A DNA stretch of 64,000 bases. Source: Sipunculus nudus. Lineage: Eukaryota; Annelida; Sipuncula; Golfingiida; Sipunculidae. A program made the translations under genes and the position numbers. Location: the NCBI GenBank assembly GCA_026874595.1, contig CM049310.1:66542056-66606055 (forward strand), written 5' to 3'. Under the pieces are notes generated by a model. That model saw only the letters and a list, made by a program, of their open reading frames with translations, was not told the origin of the DNA and made no database searches. Shown in pieces: positions 17,298 through 27,540 of the stretch (within the stretch, counting starts at the first letter, position 1; the number at the start of each line of letters is the position of its first letter).

Positions 17298-20237
17298 TCA
17301 CGAACAAGACGGGTAACATGAATCTGAATCGCACAACAGGGTGCGTTCGTCATCAAGACGCAGCAATCTCTGGCATTCTGCCATGGTGGTTGGACACAGC
17401 GATTTTATACCGTAGGGTAACAGGTTTTCTTGCGCGTGGGCAGACCGTGGGGGTGTGTGTTGGACGGCGACGGAATGAAATATGTGCGATAGCATCTTCT
17501 GCAGTTGCGCCGTTGTTACAGTTCGCAAGACTGGCAGCACCGCCGCGTACAGTACGTCGTTGTACCTTTCCCAGTCTAAGGTTGTGCCTGGCAAGACGTG
17601 GTCACGGTGCACTAGTCCCACGTTGAAACACAGGTCCTCTGCCGGCACGTTTCGTGCTTTGATTTTGGAACATGACAGGATAGGGCGGCCCGCGTGTTCG
17701 GCGTCTCCCAGCAACCCCCTGTGGAAAGGGCTGTATGCCCAGTCGGCCGGACTGTACACTGCGGGGCGTTCAACCCAAACGTAAGGCCCCGCTTTCCCCT
17801 TCACGGTCAAACGTACAGGCAAACGGCCTTCCTTCCACACGTAAGGATCGAAATCTCGCAGTGACACCAGGGCTTTTGTTACTTCGGCGAAATCACCCTT
17901 CTGTTTGCAGTGTGCCCCCTTCGTAGGAGCTGACAGCTTTGTCGGGAAAGCGGGCAGGAGGAACCGATTGACGAGATCGGGTTGATTTCCCAAAACGCCT
18001 TTTAGGTCTGTCGTGTGCACTTCCCACGTTGTCGGCCAGTGTTTGTACATTTCTTTCATGCCTGCACGCACACACTGTTCCACTTCATCTCGCGTTGCGA
18101 CTTCCACTGGGCAGCCAGTGTCTGCTTTTCCGCCGAGTATCAGCACGACCTCATGTAACGTGGCGTCGATGGCCTCTGAGACAGCTTGGCAATGATCAGA
18201 CCTGTGGATGCCAGTTACCTTGGACAAGCGCCAACCGGACGATGGATCGCGTTTGGCGTGAAATAAATGACAGGGCCCGATGAGGCCGACGAGGTTGTAG
18301 GACCCTTCGAGTTTGAAGGTCATCTCAGCAAAGCCTGTCAGACTCTGTACTCTGCTTTGAAATATATCCAGTTCCGCATCAGACCCTGCAACCGCGTCTT
18401 CGCTTGTGCCCGTTAGGTCTGGGGAAGCCTCGAACAGTACGCTGTCTTTCATCACGCGCAACAAACGATTCGTTTTAGGCACGCACTCCACCATAGCTGT
18501 GCTTGCCTGCTGTGCCAGTTGTGTCCATCTGTCATAGAGCTCAGGGGCGTAATACTTCGACTGTCCGTAAGTGATCACTTGGCAGGCTTTTACGCGGGAG
18601 GCGGCCGATTTCGATGGTGAGAATAAGCGCCTGCGTTCCGCCAACCAAGCCAGCAGCTCACGTAAATACTCCGTGTCCAGGTGTGCTCCTAGGGTGGGGT
18701 AAAACTGGTTGGCGTCCATACCGTAAAACTGCCCCGTGTGAACGCCCCGCTTGGCATAAATCACCCCTCCCGTTTGCGGCGGGAGTCCTTTGACGATAGT
18801 GACCGCATGATTATCTTTATCGGCACCCTCATCATCGCGTGCTTGGTTCTGTTCTGAAAGGGGTTCTCCTTCGTTGCAGACGCATGGATTGCACGTATGT
18901 GGCTCAATTGGGATTCGGCTATGTGGTTCTGTTGTGCTTTTGCTATGCCGTTTTGACAGGGGTATGGCGACATCCGCAACAAAAGCTTGAGGTGACAAAT
19001 TCAGCGGCCATCCCATGATGGATATATGGGCGTGCACGCTATCCTCGCCTGCGTGACACGGGACACCCGAATTCACAAAGGCCAATTTACCCTGGCCAGT
19101 AACCACACAACCGTAGGGTAATATAATAAAAAGCTCCGACCTGTGCAGGGGCGAAGGACACATGTGTTCCAGGACCCATGACGCCTGCGCGAAGGCACCA
19201 TGTCTGATGTCACTTAGGTCAGAGCTGACGTCCAGCCAATGGATGTCATCCGGGAGCGTGTGTGACGGAGGTTGACACAATAGGAACGCACCGCCGAACT
19301 CCGTGTCCTCTAAACATTGGTTGAGCATTTCGGAAAATGCACTCAATTCACGCGCTTTCCTCAAAGGGTTGGCTGTTTGTGGTACAGGGCATCGTGCTAA
19401 TGTGAGCTGTGGCAATGTGAACATGTCTGAGGGTACGTTCATCGTGGCACCGGACGTCTGCAATAAGTGTATGACGGCGCGCGAAAGCGGGTCCCATGCG
19501 ACAGCGTTGTGCCTTTGGCGTTGACCATTGCATACGTTGAGGGACTCGTGTACGGCCGAATTGACGACTCGTGTGAATGTTCGCTCCGTGATTGCGTCCG
19601 CATCACCGTCGGTCGCACGGTTTGTCGATTTCCGTTGGAGGTCGTGTGCAGGCCAGGAAACATTTCCGATGACATCTGTTGGTAAACGTAAGCGTTTCAC
19701 ATGCAGCCACGCACGCATGTCCATCTCCGAATGGTCAAGCGCAAAGTGTGAGAGAACACCTGGGTACCTCCCGGTCCCGCCACGGGGTGCCGGCAGGAAG
19801 ACAGGTCGCACACCACTAGTCATCAGCGGAGGGAAACAGGCGAGCGGGTGCTCTTTGTTCCTACTAGCAGCGGATAGGTGCATACAGAGTGCCTGAAAAA
19901 GGTGAGGTATGAAATCGTGCCACACGCTATTTTCGGTCGGGAGTTTGTCACAGAATGTCCAAGGGCACTTCCAGGTATGCGAGTCCCTGTGGTCTTTCGG
20001 CAGACGTGCATGTAACCTGACATTCAACCCTCCCGGTATTTTAAAAGGCAGAGGCAGATATCGGACGCCCTTATCTGTCCCCTCACACGGAACGCAGGTG
20101 AAAGTAGCCAAGGCACACGTTCCGTCGTGGGATATGGCATGAAACCTCCATGCAAGAATCATGATCCTCGTACCTGTCATGTTCCCATTCTCAGAAGCGA
20201 TGTGACTGCCGGTCACACATGGCGACGTTTCCGTCAT
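17298..20237 (-). CDS. Family-B DNA polymerase, catalytic subunit
   Basis: 979 aa from the first ATG at 20237. Polymerase motif A is MDANQFYPT with D508 as metal ligand. Motif B is KACQVITYG (K550, Y557, G558). Motif C is VMKDSVLF (D598, S599). Further on come a thumb-like 'KAGPYVWVERP' stretch and, ~100 residues later, 'LDWERYNDVLYAAVLPVL', which match the 'RVPYVI' and 'iD..YY...l.P.l' elements of family B. The length is close to that of fish herpesvirus polymerases (around 1000 aa). Motif C lacks the first Asp of the usual DTDS, and motif B lacks the usual Asn-Ser. I could not place the exonuclease motifs with confidence. The gene diverges from a small plus-strand gene and is followed by the 319-aa gene. 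Confidence 0.75.
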   Translation of the reverse strand: MTETSPCVTGSHIASENGNMTGTRIMILAWRFHAISHDGTCALATFTCVPCEGTDKGVRYLPLPFKIPGGLNVRLHARLPKDHRDSHTWKCPWTFCDKLPTENSVWHDFIPHLFQALCMHLSAASRNKEHPLACFPPLMTSGVRPVFLPAPRGGTGRYPGVLSHFALDHSEMDMRAWLHVKRLRLPTDVIGNVSWPAHDLQRKSTNRATDGDADAITERTFTRVVNSAVHESLNVCNGQRQRHNAVAWDPLSRAVIHLLQTSGATMNVPSDMFTLPQLTLARCPVPQTANPLRKARELSAFSEMLNQCLEDTEFGGAFLLCQPPSHTLPDDIHWLDVSSDLSDIRHGAFAQASWVLEHMCPSPLHRSELFIILPYGCVVTGQGKLAFVNSGVPCHAGEDSVHAHISIMGWPLNLSPQAFVADVAIPLSKRHSKSTTEPHSRIPIEPHTCNPCVCNEGEPLSEQNQARDDEGADKDNHAVTIVKGLPPQTGGVIYAKRGVHTGQFYGMDANQFYPTLGAHLDTEYLRELLAWLAERRRLFSPSKSAASRVKACQVITYGQSKYYAPELYDRWTQLAQQASTAMVECVPKTNRLLRVMKDSVLFEASPDLTGTSEDAVAGSDAELDIFQSRVQSLTGFAEMTFKLEGSYNLVGLIGPCHLFHAKRDPSSGWRLSKVTGIHRSDHCQAVSEAIDATLHEVVLILGGKADTGCPVEVATRDEVEQCVRAGMKEMYKHWPTTWEVHTTDLKGVLGNQPDLVNRFLLPAFPTKLSAPTKGAHCKQKGDFAEVTKALVSLRDFDPYVWKEGRLPVRLTVKGKAGPYVWVERPAVYSPADWAYSPFHRGLLGDAEHAGRPILSCSKIKARNVPAEDLCFNVGLVHRDHVLPGTTLDWERYNDVLYAAVLPVLRTVTTAQLQKMLSHIFHSVAVQHTPPRSAHAQENLLPYGIKSLCPTTMAECQRLLRLDDERTLLCDSDSCYPSCS

Positions 20238-20350
20238 CACGTGACAGCAACTGTTTAACGTATGATATGATCGGAACACAACCCCCCGTATCGTATCATT
20301 GACGGCCTGCCGTGCAGTTACGTCTGCGTCCCCAATGGCAGGCCACTACT

Positions 20351-20357
20351 TATATAA
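20351..20357 (+). promoter_or_regulatory. TATA box of the 173-aa gene
   Basis: TATATAA lies 60 bases before the ATG at 20411, a good distance for a short 5' leader. Confidence 0.6.
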
Positions 20358-20410
20358 GTGATACACGGCCCTGTGCCAGTTGCATATATGTACAAGTTGT
20401 GACCCTCGCG

Positions 20411-20932
20411 ATGTCGTCAGTGAGCCGTCGCGATAAACCTCGACCTAAGCGGTCGGTGTCACTCAGACGGCTCGTCCTTCTAAAAGCCGCCATGACCAGT
20501 GTAAATGCTGAAGCGGCCAGGCAAATGGTAGACTTCATCAGGGGAGCGCGAAAGTCGGCTTCTGACTTGTCTGATTGCTACAGTCTCGCCCTGGCAACCA
20601 ACTGTCATCTGAATGTGTGGAAGCACCTGCAAGTGGACCCATGGCCACCAGAATCGTGTCTGTTCTGTCTGATGAATCTCAATAACCAGTCCGGTCCTGT
20701 GTTGTCACCAGAAACGGAAGCAGCCGTCTACAAAGCGTTGTGTCGCGAGATCCCGTTTTTGGAGAGCATGATCATCTTGGAAATTTACAAATTTACTCCC
20801 ATGTCCGCTGATGCCGAATTGCTTTCGTACGTTATTTACTGCTTGGAAAATATCGGATACATGTTGAAAGAGGACGAAGCCGAGTGGGGCAAAGGTCGTA
20901 TGCGTTTTGAAATTGTGTCAACGGATGTATAG
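20411..20932 (+). CDS. Unrecognised 173-aa protein
   Basis: The start at 20411 is preferred over upstream non-ATG codons because it follows a clear TATA box at 20351. The first 20 residues are basic (RRDKPRPKRSVSLRR) and could target the nucleus. The rest is helical with regularly spaced hydrophobics and a CLFCL pair near residue 83. There is no membrane segment or known motif. It shares a divergent promoter with the DNA polymerase, which may hint at linked expression. Confidence 0.7.
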   Translation: MSSVSRRDKPRPKRSVSLRRLVLLKAAMTSVNAEAARQMVDFIRGARKSASDLSDCYSLALATNCHLNVWKHLQVDPWPPESCLFCLMNLNNQSGPVLSPETEAAVYKALCREIPFLESMIILEIYKFTPMSADAELLSYVIYCLENIGYMLKEDEAEWGKGRMRFEIVSTDV

Positions 20933-21289
20933 CCTAACGCGCTCTGCCCCCACGTACAGGATTGTACGATAGGAGACATTGCAAAGAGGAGGGGACTCTC
21001 ACAGATTCTCAAACCAGGACTGAACTTTGTTTGCATATTCTTGTTGTTAGTATTACCAAACATTTGACCAACATTGTGGGGTGTTTTTGGCATGCGTTAT
21101 AAAGAGGTATTCGACATTGTGTTCATGTGTTGTGTTGTTTTTGGGATCGGCGTGTTGTGTGTGTGTGTTTGAACATAACCATGTACGCAACATATAACAA
21201 ACAACGAATGCTTGCGACTATAAACCTTCATTAGATAACAGTTCGAAAACATTTTACAACGTCTTTGACAATTACCGCTCCAATCCCTT
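20933..21289. other. Convergent intergenic region, no gene seen
   Basis: 357 bases between the ends of the 173-aa gene (plus) and the 1622-aa gene (minus). I find no standard AATAAA for either gene, only weak variants. A GT-rich stretch lies near 21150-21170, of a kind often found just past poly(A) sites. Confidence 0.5.
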
Positions 21290-24200
21290 TCATGCCATTG
21301 GACGGCCTCCAGACGTGGCAGGGTTGGCATTTGGGTTGAATAGTAATGTGTTAAACCCGTTCAATTTGTAGTTTCCGTCAGGGAAGCGCGTGGGCTCACC
21401 CCATGTACGGTTATCCAAGGACAGGTGAGGGGCTGAACAAGATGTCATTGGCACGGCCCCGCCTAGGACGTGGCTGAGATGTCGGTACTGGCCCGGGCTA
21501 TTGGACAGGCTCATCGGACTGATATGTGTGTGGCTTGCATCTCCTTTTGTCCCGACCTTCCATCCGGGTACAGGAACGTCTGCTCCTGGTGTTTTCCTTT
21601 TCCTCCCTAGATGGCCAAGTTCCATGTTCTCCAACAGTTCGGTCAGGCCGCGGTCCAGTCCGTTGTGAACGGGTGACCTCTCAGCAATCGTCTGAGGCAT
21701 GCGCAACAGTTCCCCTACACTCGTCTGTGAATGTCCTACGTAAGCCAAGGAGAACGGCAATGATGCCCACGGGTTGCTGAAACCGGAAGCCTCCCCCGTG
21801 AAAAACATGGAGCGGGTCATCCGGTTGGCACAGTCTTGAAAAGCGTCCGACTTGCCCGGGTTACGCACGTCCACGACGTTGCAGAACGCTTCCAGTGGCA
21901 TGCAAGTAGGCACCAACAGTATATCGGTTGTGGACTTTTCTGCCTGGCCGCGACCCGCGTCCCTCTCTGGCCAATAGGCGCTGTGTCCTTGAACGTAACC
22001 GGCTGTCTTTTGCAGGGGATCTGCGCCTGTGGAGCTTGCGGTCATCTTTCCGGAGAGACTGCTCCCGTACGCCTTTGCACTTTCCACGTACAACGTAGCC
22101 ACGTCAGATGTTATGTTTCGTGCGTTCCTGTCGATGCCTTGCCAGGAGACCCTTGGGTGGTATGCCCCGTCTGTGCGGTTTCCTGTGAACATGGCGTGCG
22201 GCACAACGAGGCCTGATGTGCCCATCTTGGTTTCAGAAAAACGGAGCATTTCTTGCACGATCGTGCCACTGTGAGTGTCGTTGATCGTCTCTTGCGTGTG
22301 CACGGGTCCCTGTCTGAGCCATATACTCGCAGGGGTGGCTGCGAACAGGTGTTCTGTTTCCACTTTGTCGTGTTGCAGCACCATGCATCCCAGGGTGGCA
22401 TGACCTGCCTGCTTTGCAAGAGCGCATATACCGGCTGCTGTTGCATATGTCTGTTGTACAGGTGTTATCATCACCCTGGCCTCCGGGCTCAACTGCGAAA
22501 GTGCTACGCGGCGCGAGTGAATGCCGTCTCGCTGAACTGGGTGATGTGCCGCAGCGTAAAGGTATATGTCCGGCTGCATGTCACACCCGTTGTACCGTGG
22601 TATATCCTTTCCAATCAATTTTCCTTTATTTTCCGTTAGGGTTTCGCACATGTTTACGTCCATCACTTCTAGGGACAAGGGCAGGGGAAACCACAGTGTT
22701 TGGGCTGTTTCATCTGTGACAATCTTTTTTGCAGCCTCCAGTTTCGTTTTGGTGGATGGTTTTATCAAGCCGGTGTCGTCGTCGTATTCGAACGTGATAC
22801 CCTCAAATGTTTTCAGCGTAATGTGGCTCACGTCACCAGAAATGTCGACGGCGTTTTTCAGGAAGACCCCGTCCGTGCATAATGCAGTTTCCGTTCTGTA
22901 AAGGCCACCGTTTGTTGTTTTCATACGCAGACTGGCTGCCGGTACAGCTGATATGCGGAAAACCGTGTTATCTAAAGGGTAGAATTGTGTTTGAGTGTCC
23001 CAGGATGAGTGTCGGTTATTTCGAGCTGTCTTTTTGAATAAGTCCCTCGCGGCAGCCACCGTGACACAAGCGGCCATCTGTTGGTTATCCTGACGTGGTT
23101 TAACAGCTGTCATTGTGCTCCCGCAAAGTTGCTGCATTATGCTGTAAAATGTCTTCATTTGAATCATGTCTTGTGGCGTTGCTGTTTGGAATATATTAGT
23201 TGGTATCTTAACATGACATTTGCTATACGCGTCTGTCTGATCACGTTTTGCCTTTTCAGTCACATCGTACTTAGTTGGGTGAGTAGCAAACTCATCCGGA
23301 TCCTGCCGCATCCATGCGAAACACGTCACGTCCGTTGAGTCTTTCATGTCGACATGCTGCCACATGTTAGACCCCGTCACGCCCATTGGTAGCGGTGTGG
23401 GTAAAGCAAGGTCCGTGCAACTGCTGATTTCTTGACTACGCCGTAGTAATATTGCAGATTCTTTTTTTGTGAACGTCACTGCCTCGGATGACACGAGTTT
23501 TGCTGCTATCTGCCCGTGACCCAAAACCTGCAGATCGGCAGCTAACCGTTTCATCAAACACCCTGCGACATCTTCAGTTAACTTCACTATGCCACGGCAT
23601 GCTTGTTGTAGTTTTTGTAAAGGCGGGAACTGCCTCAATACAGGGGGGAGTGGCACTGTTGCGATCGCCTTCATCAGCGTCAGGTTTGAGTCGCATGTCA
23701 GCACCCCTCCGAAAGCGGAAAATATGTAAGCTGACCGTAGCAGGTACTGGAATTCAATGCTTTCTCCATTTTCACAAACGTGTGTGTGAAATTTTTCGAC
23801 GAACAACATGTCAGTGGGGTACTTGGCGATCAGCATCGCTTCCCAGCGTTTGCAGAGCAGGTCTTGACAAGAGTGGTTCAACGACGTACTCCAGACCCTG
23901 GCTGCCTCTGAGCGCGGATCAGTGGGGTCCAACAGGTAAGGGTAATGCGTCCTCGCTATGCTCTCACCCGCGTCCTGAACGCTGGACAGGGGTCGGAGAC
24001 AGAGCGGTATATTTTCAAGATGAAATCGCGGTACGAACAGCGCGGATGTTCCTTCCTTGAACCCGTCTGGTATTGTACCACCTGTTATTTCACACAATTT
24101 TGAAAAAGATGTTTTGTCAAGATTCTTTGGGATGAAGTGTAGCGTCTGGAAGGGGTTAGGTTGGTCATGGAGCAGACGCACAGATCCCGCTTGGTGATAG

Positions 24201-26158
24201 TTCATGTGGTCCACATTACTCAGGCTGCGCTGCAGAGGCAATAGCAGTGTGTTTTCACAGGTCCATCCGTACGATCTCGCCATAGGCCCTTCAGTTTCAT
24301 GCAACCTCAAAGCTGTGGTCGATACGTCATGGTGTGCAACAACATCACACAGGGACGCTCGGGTTTTTGGAGGAAAGACGTCCCATACTCCTGCAGTGTG
24401 TGTACTTTCGTCATTTCTCCCGGAAGGTCCGGATGTCCCTGCAGCATGCAGTTTGGAAGGCGTGTTGTACCTTTTAGTTGTACTCACGAAATTGTACAGG
24501 TCCGGGTTGAAAAGGACGTCGATCAGTGCCTGGAGAGCCGTAACGGTTTCGTCGCGGCCCCCGTGGGTTTTCCACGTCATGCTCACGGGCACTTGCAGGC
24601 GTTGTTTTGCGCTTGGGTTCCTGACTGGGTGTGGGTCACCTAGGTTTCCTGTAGTACAAGACGGGTTCTGCAAGCGGTCCAGCACGTAGTCTAGTTGACT
24701 GCACAGCGCTATCGGTGTGATCTGCGTCACGTGCAGTATGTCCCGTGTCACATCACGGTCCACGCGGCGTGTCACGTCTGTCACATCACTGACGTCTTTC
24801 GAAAACAAGACCAGACCGTCTCTGTGGGTCAACCCCGGGAATGTCTGTACCACGTAACCCTTTTCCACTCCAGCGAAAAGAGTCTCCGTAGGTTCCCCGT
24901 TGCTGTCGACAGGGCCCCGCATGATCGAGACGTATTCTTCGGCTGTCGGTTCTCTGTCTTTCACGGTCTCTTTGTTGCTGTGTATGTTAAGGACCATGAT
25001 ACCCGTATGTGCGATCATCTGTTCCTCCGTTTTGTTTATGCGGAGCACACCACGGCGCAAGTCTATCAGCACGCGGTACATTGACATACCTTGAGCCATC
25101 TGCTGGTAAGTCTCGGGTCCCATCAGCACCACACACAGAACATCCGAGGCATCGAACAGTTCACTTTCCGAGGACAAAAGATCTTTCATCCGTTGCAGGT
25201 GAAGCTTCTGAGTGATGCTGGGCGGGTCGGCTCCCGGTCTGCTGAGCTGGGCCTCAGCTTCCTCCACGGCGACTTTCAATTTTGCCTTTGCTCCAGACCA
25301 AGGCGCCCCTTCGTCTCTTTGCGACCTCTCGCGGATGAAAGGAATCCGGTCACACTGCTGGCTGCACTGGTTCGCCAGGCGGCGGACAGCGCCGTATGCG
25401 TCCAGCCGGACTGAAAACAGGTTCGCCATAAACATCCTCGCCGCCTCATTCAGTGCCTGACATTTCATAAGAGCTATGCGGTTGGGGTCAGGGGCACGTT
25501 GCAGCTGCAACCTGGTAGCGTACAGTGCCCGCATAATGGCTGCGTCCGGCGATATGTCCCTCAGGAACTCGCCCATGTGGGCCATGTTTCCGGCGCGCAG
25601 ACTCGTTATGAGGTCCCTCATGCCGTCTTGCATCATATACCCGAACCGGACGATAGGTTCTGTGGTGTGAGCATCGTTTGTTTCACTGGCCAACTTTGTG
25701 CGTAATACGTTCAGCACGTCGAAGGGCACATCCAGGTAGGCTGAATGTGACAAGGCGAAGGTGAATTTCTTTTTCCGCCTCTGAACTGTCCTCGGGGGCG
25801 CCTTGTCTGACTGTGGCGGTTCCGACATCACAGCGTCTTTACTGACGTATTCGACATCTTCGTACCTGCAGTCCATCATGTGCGGATCGAAACTTTGCAC
25901 CAAGCAAACGCCCAGGGGTGTGTTTTGAACGCCTCGCACTGACGCACCCGCCACATAGCATTTATAATATCTGATAAATTTGGATTCCAGCAACCGTGCA
26001 TCCATAGGGTCGTTTTCCAGCAGTCCTCCCGTGGCGTAACTCTTCGCTAGTGTGTACAGTTCCTGTACGCCCGTGTTGAGGTAAGGGGCCAGGTGATGGT
26101 TGTCAAATGCAAAGGCCCAAGGCCCCAGTTGTGGGTGTGGCGGTGGTATAGCGGCCAT
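21290..26158 (-). CDS. 1622-aa structural protein, candidate major capsid protein
   Basis: ATG at 26158. A single open frame of 1622 codons, evenly globular from end to end, with no signal peptide, no membrane segment, no low-complexity region and no enzyme motif. In herpesvirus genomes a protein of this kind and size is usually the major capsid protein (about 1150-1400 aa in known families), and no other gene here would suit. It is longer than most. The UL37-type inner tegument protein is the main alternative, and I see no direct sequence motif that decides it. The start is flanked by a divergent promoter region shared with the 4-TM membrane gene. Confidence 0.5.
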   Translation of the reverse strand: MAAIPPPHPQLGPWAFAFDNHHLAPYLNTGVQELYTLAKSYATGGLLENDPMDARLLESKFIRYYKCYVAGASVRGVQNTPLGVCLVQSFDPHMMDCRYEDVEYVSKDAVMSEPPQSDKAPPRTVQRRKKKFTFALSHSAYLDVPFDVLNVLRTKLASETNDAHTTEPIVRFGYMMQDGMRDLITSLRAGNMAHMGEFLRDISPDAAIMRALYATRLQLQRAPDPNRIALMKCQALNEAARMFMANLFSVRLDAYGAVRRLANQCSQQCDRIPFIRERSQRDEGAPWSGAKAKLKVAVEEAEAQLSRPGADPPSITQKLHLQRMKDLLSSESELFDASDVLCVVLMGPETYQQMAQGMSMYRVLIDLRRGVLRINKTEEQMIAHTGIMVLNIHSNKETVKDREPTAEEYVSIMRGPVDSNGEPTETLFAGVEKGYVVQTFPGLTHRDGLVLFSKDVSDVTDVTRRVDRDVTRDILHVTQITPIALCSQLDYVLDRLQNPSCTTGNLGDPHPVRNPSAKQRLQVPVSMTWKTHGGRDETVTALQALIDVLFNPDLYNFVSTTKRYNTPSKLHAAGTSGPSGRNDESTHTAGVWDVFPPKTRASLCDVVAHHDVSTTALRLHETEGPMARSYGWTCENTLLLPLQRSLSNVDHMNYHQAGSVRLLHDQPNPFQTLHFIPKNLDKTSFSKLCEITGGTIPDGFKEGTSALFVPRFHLENIPLCLRPLSSVQDAGESIARTHYPYLLDPTDPRSEAARVWSTSLNHSCQDLLCKRWEAMLIAKYPTDMLFVEKFHTHVCENGESIEFQYLLRSAYIFSAFGGVLTCDSNLTLMKAIATVPLPPVLRQFPPLQKLQQACRGIVKLTEDVAGCLMKRLAADLQVLGHGQIAAKLVSSEAVTFTKKESAILLRRSQEISSCTDLALPTPLPMGVTGSNMWQHVDMKDSTDVTCFAWMRQDPDEFATHPTKYDVTEKAKRDQTDAYSKCHVKIPTNIFQTATPQDMIQMKTFYSIMQQLCGSTMTAVKPRQDNQQMAACVTVAAARDLFKKTARNNRHSSWDTQTQFYPLDNTVFRISAVPAASLRMKTTNGGLYRTETALCTDGVFLKNAVDISGDVSHITLKTFEGITFEYDDDTGLIKPSTKTKLEAAKKIVTDETAQTLWFPLPLSLEVMDVNMCETLTENKGKLIGKDIPRYNGCDMQPDIYLYAAAHHPVQRDGIHSRRVALSQLSPEARVMITPVQQTYATAAGICALAKQAGHATLGCMVLQHDKVETEHLFAATPASIWLRQGPVHTQETINDTHSGTIVQEMLRFSETKMGTSGLVVPHAMFTGNRTDGAYHPRVSWQGIDRNARNITSDVATLYVESAKAYGSSLSGKMTASSTGADPLQKTAGYVQGHSAYWPERDAGRGQAEKSTTDILLVPTCMPLEAFCNVVDVRNPGKSDAFQDCANRMTRSMFFTGEASGFSNPWASLPFSLAYVGHSQTSVGELLRMPQTIAERSPVHNGLDRGLTELLENMELGHLGRKRKTPGADVPVPGWKVGTKGDASHTHISPMSLSNSPGQYRHLSHVLGGAVPMTSCSAPHLSLDNRTWGEPTRFPDGNYKLNGFNTLLFNPNANPATSGGRPMA

Positions 26159-26429
26159 GTTGCGGATCCTCGAGGGTAAACAAAAACAAAAACGTGTTTT
26201 CCGTTATACCTTTGGTTGTCACTGTTCTCAATTCCCGTAACGGCTCGATAACGAATTGACATGAACGTTGATGTAAAGAGAGAACGAGGTCAATGGCCCC
26301 TTTCCAAATACAGGTCTGTGTCAGTAGCGGCTGTGTGGTTCTGTTGGTTATTGGATTGGGGGTGTTCCTACTGTTCTTCTGTTCAGGTTGTTGTATATGA
26401 TTGCCCTAATAACGAAAGCATAGACAACG
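26159..26429. promoter_or_regulatory. Divergent promoter region
   Basis: 271 bases separate the starts of the 1622-aa gene (minus) and the 4-TM gene (plus). A 95-codon plus frame begins at 26261 but overlaps the 4-TM gene and looks incidental. I see no clear TATA box. Confidence 0.4.
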
Positions 26430-27089
26430 ATGAACGGCAAGGCGTCATTCGTCAGAGGTCGCCGTCTTCGTATCATGTTCGCCTTTGTTCTTGTGTCTGC
26501 ATACGGCATTATCATCACAACAGGCGCGGCACATATATCTTTATGTGACGACAGTTCTTTTCTTCCTATATGTATGATACAATATGGATCCAGCATGATC
26601 TGCTTGACTGTGTTCGCGTACCGTATTTCCGGAAGGAACAACCCAAGGGAGACGAAGATGTCCGCTCATGAGGGACGTAATAAACATACGTTTGGGAGTA
26701 GACGAGGACCTCGAAAAAACACTTACATATTCAGAGACGAAAAAGATGACAATGGAGGTGACACGTGTGAGGAAAACCATGAAGGCGAAAGGTTACTGGT
26801 GCATGACAAAGAGAACGTGCGTGGCACGAAGGGTGATCCACGTGATTTTTACAGTCTCACGGGGATGGTAACAGCCTCTTCCAAATCCGCAATCGTGTCT
26901 GGTTTGCATGTGATCATGATCATCCCTTGGTTCATAAGTTTCTTGGTGCAGATGGTGCGCGTGGCGAAAACAGGAATAGTTCAGCCCCCGTGCATCACGT
27001 TCTACGTACTCTCTGCCATGTACCTGTTATTCACTGCAGCCGCCCTCGTCCTTGAAACCACTCAGCACGCCCTTTGGGACAGATCGTGA
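26430..27089 (+). CDS. Four-TM membrane protein, 219 aa
   Basis: ATG at 26430. There are four hydrophobic segments: residues ~14-34, ~46-66, ~151-175 and ~187-208. A long hydrophilic loop (~70-145), rich in Lys, Glu and Asp, separates the pairs. With a basic N-terminus, the ends and the long loop would face the cytoplasm, leaving two short outer loops. This fits a herpesvirus multi-span envelope protein, but I cannot tie it to a named one. The general plan (two segments, charged loop, two segments) resembles the 396-aa protein two genes downstream, so the two may be related. A plus-strand AATAAA follows at 27158-27163. Confidence 0.75.
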   Translation: MNGKASFVRGRRLRIMFAFVLVSAYGIIITTGAAHISLCDDSSFLPICMIQYGSSMICLTVFAYRISGRNNPRETKMSAHEGRNKHTFGSRRGPRKNTYIFRDEKDDNGGDTCEENHEGERLLVHDKENVRGTKGDPRDFYSLTGMVTASSKSAIVSGLHVIMIIPWFISFLVQMVRVAKTGIVQPPCITFYVLSAMYLLFTAAALVLETTQHALWDRS

Positions 27090-27540
27090 ACGCTATTTGC
27101 ATTTGCTGGTGAGCAGGTGTTGGATGCTCAGGCACAGGAACGTTGAAACGACACAATAATAAAAAATGTGTGACACTTCGTCTCTCGAATAATTGCCTGA
27201 TCGTGCAGTTACAAACCGGCGTCCCCCTAAGTGTACTGTTATCCGTGATAAACGCCTCGACTAGCCGGACATGTGTCCCAGACGTTAACCCGGATGTCGA
27301 CATTTGGCCGCGGCAATGACACTCAACTTCTCCGACGACTTGCTACCAGAATATCTGTGGACGTTCCCACATGAGTGCGAAAGTCGTGCGCGTGACGTGT
27401 GTAGCAATTTGCAGTAACACCGTTTTCGGGCGTGAGTGGTTTCGCAAATTAAGGACAGGATACCAGGCATTGCACTACCGCCGCACGCAAAGTCGTTCAC
27501 GCCACATTAGACAAGTTTGCTGATACGATCGAATAACGGT
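27090..27540. other. Intergenic region with poly(A) signal
   Basis: 451 bases. AATAAA at 27158-27163 ends the 4-TM transcript; the remainder should hold the promoter of the Bcl-2-like gene. No coding frame on either strand looks real. Confidence 0.5.

Noticed and set aside
26261-26548. A 95-codon plus-strand frame with an ATG
   Set aside because: It overlaps the better-supported 4-TM gene in another frame, and its second half has an unnatural Arg/His/Cys-rich composition.
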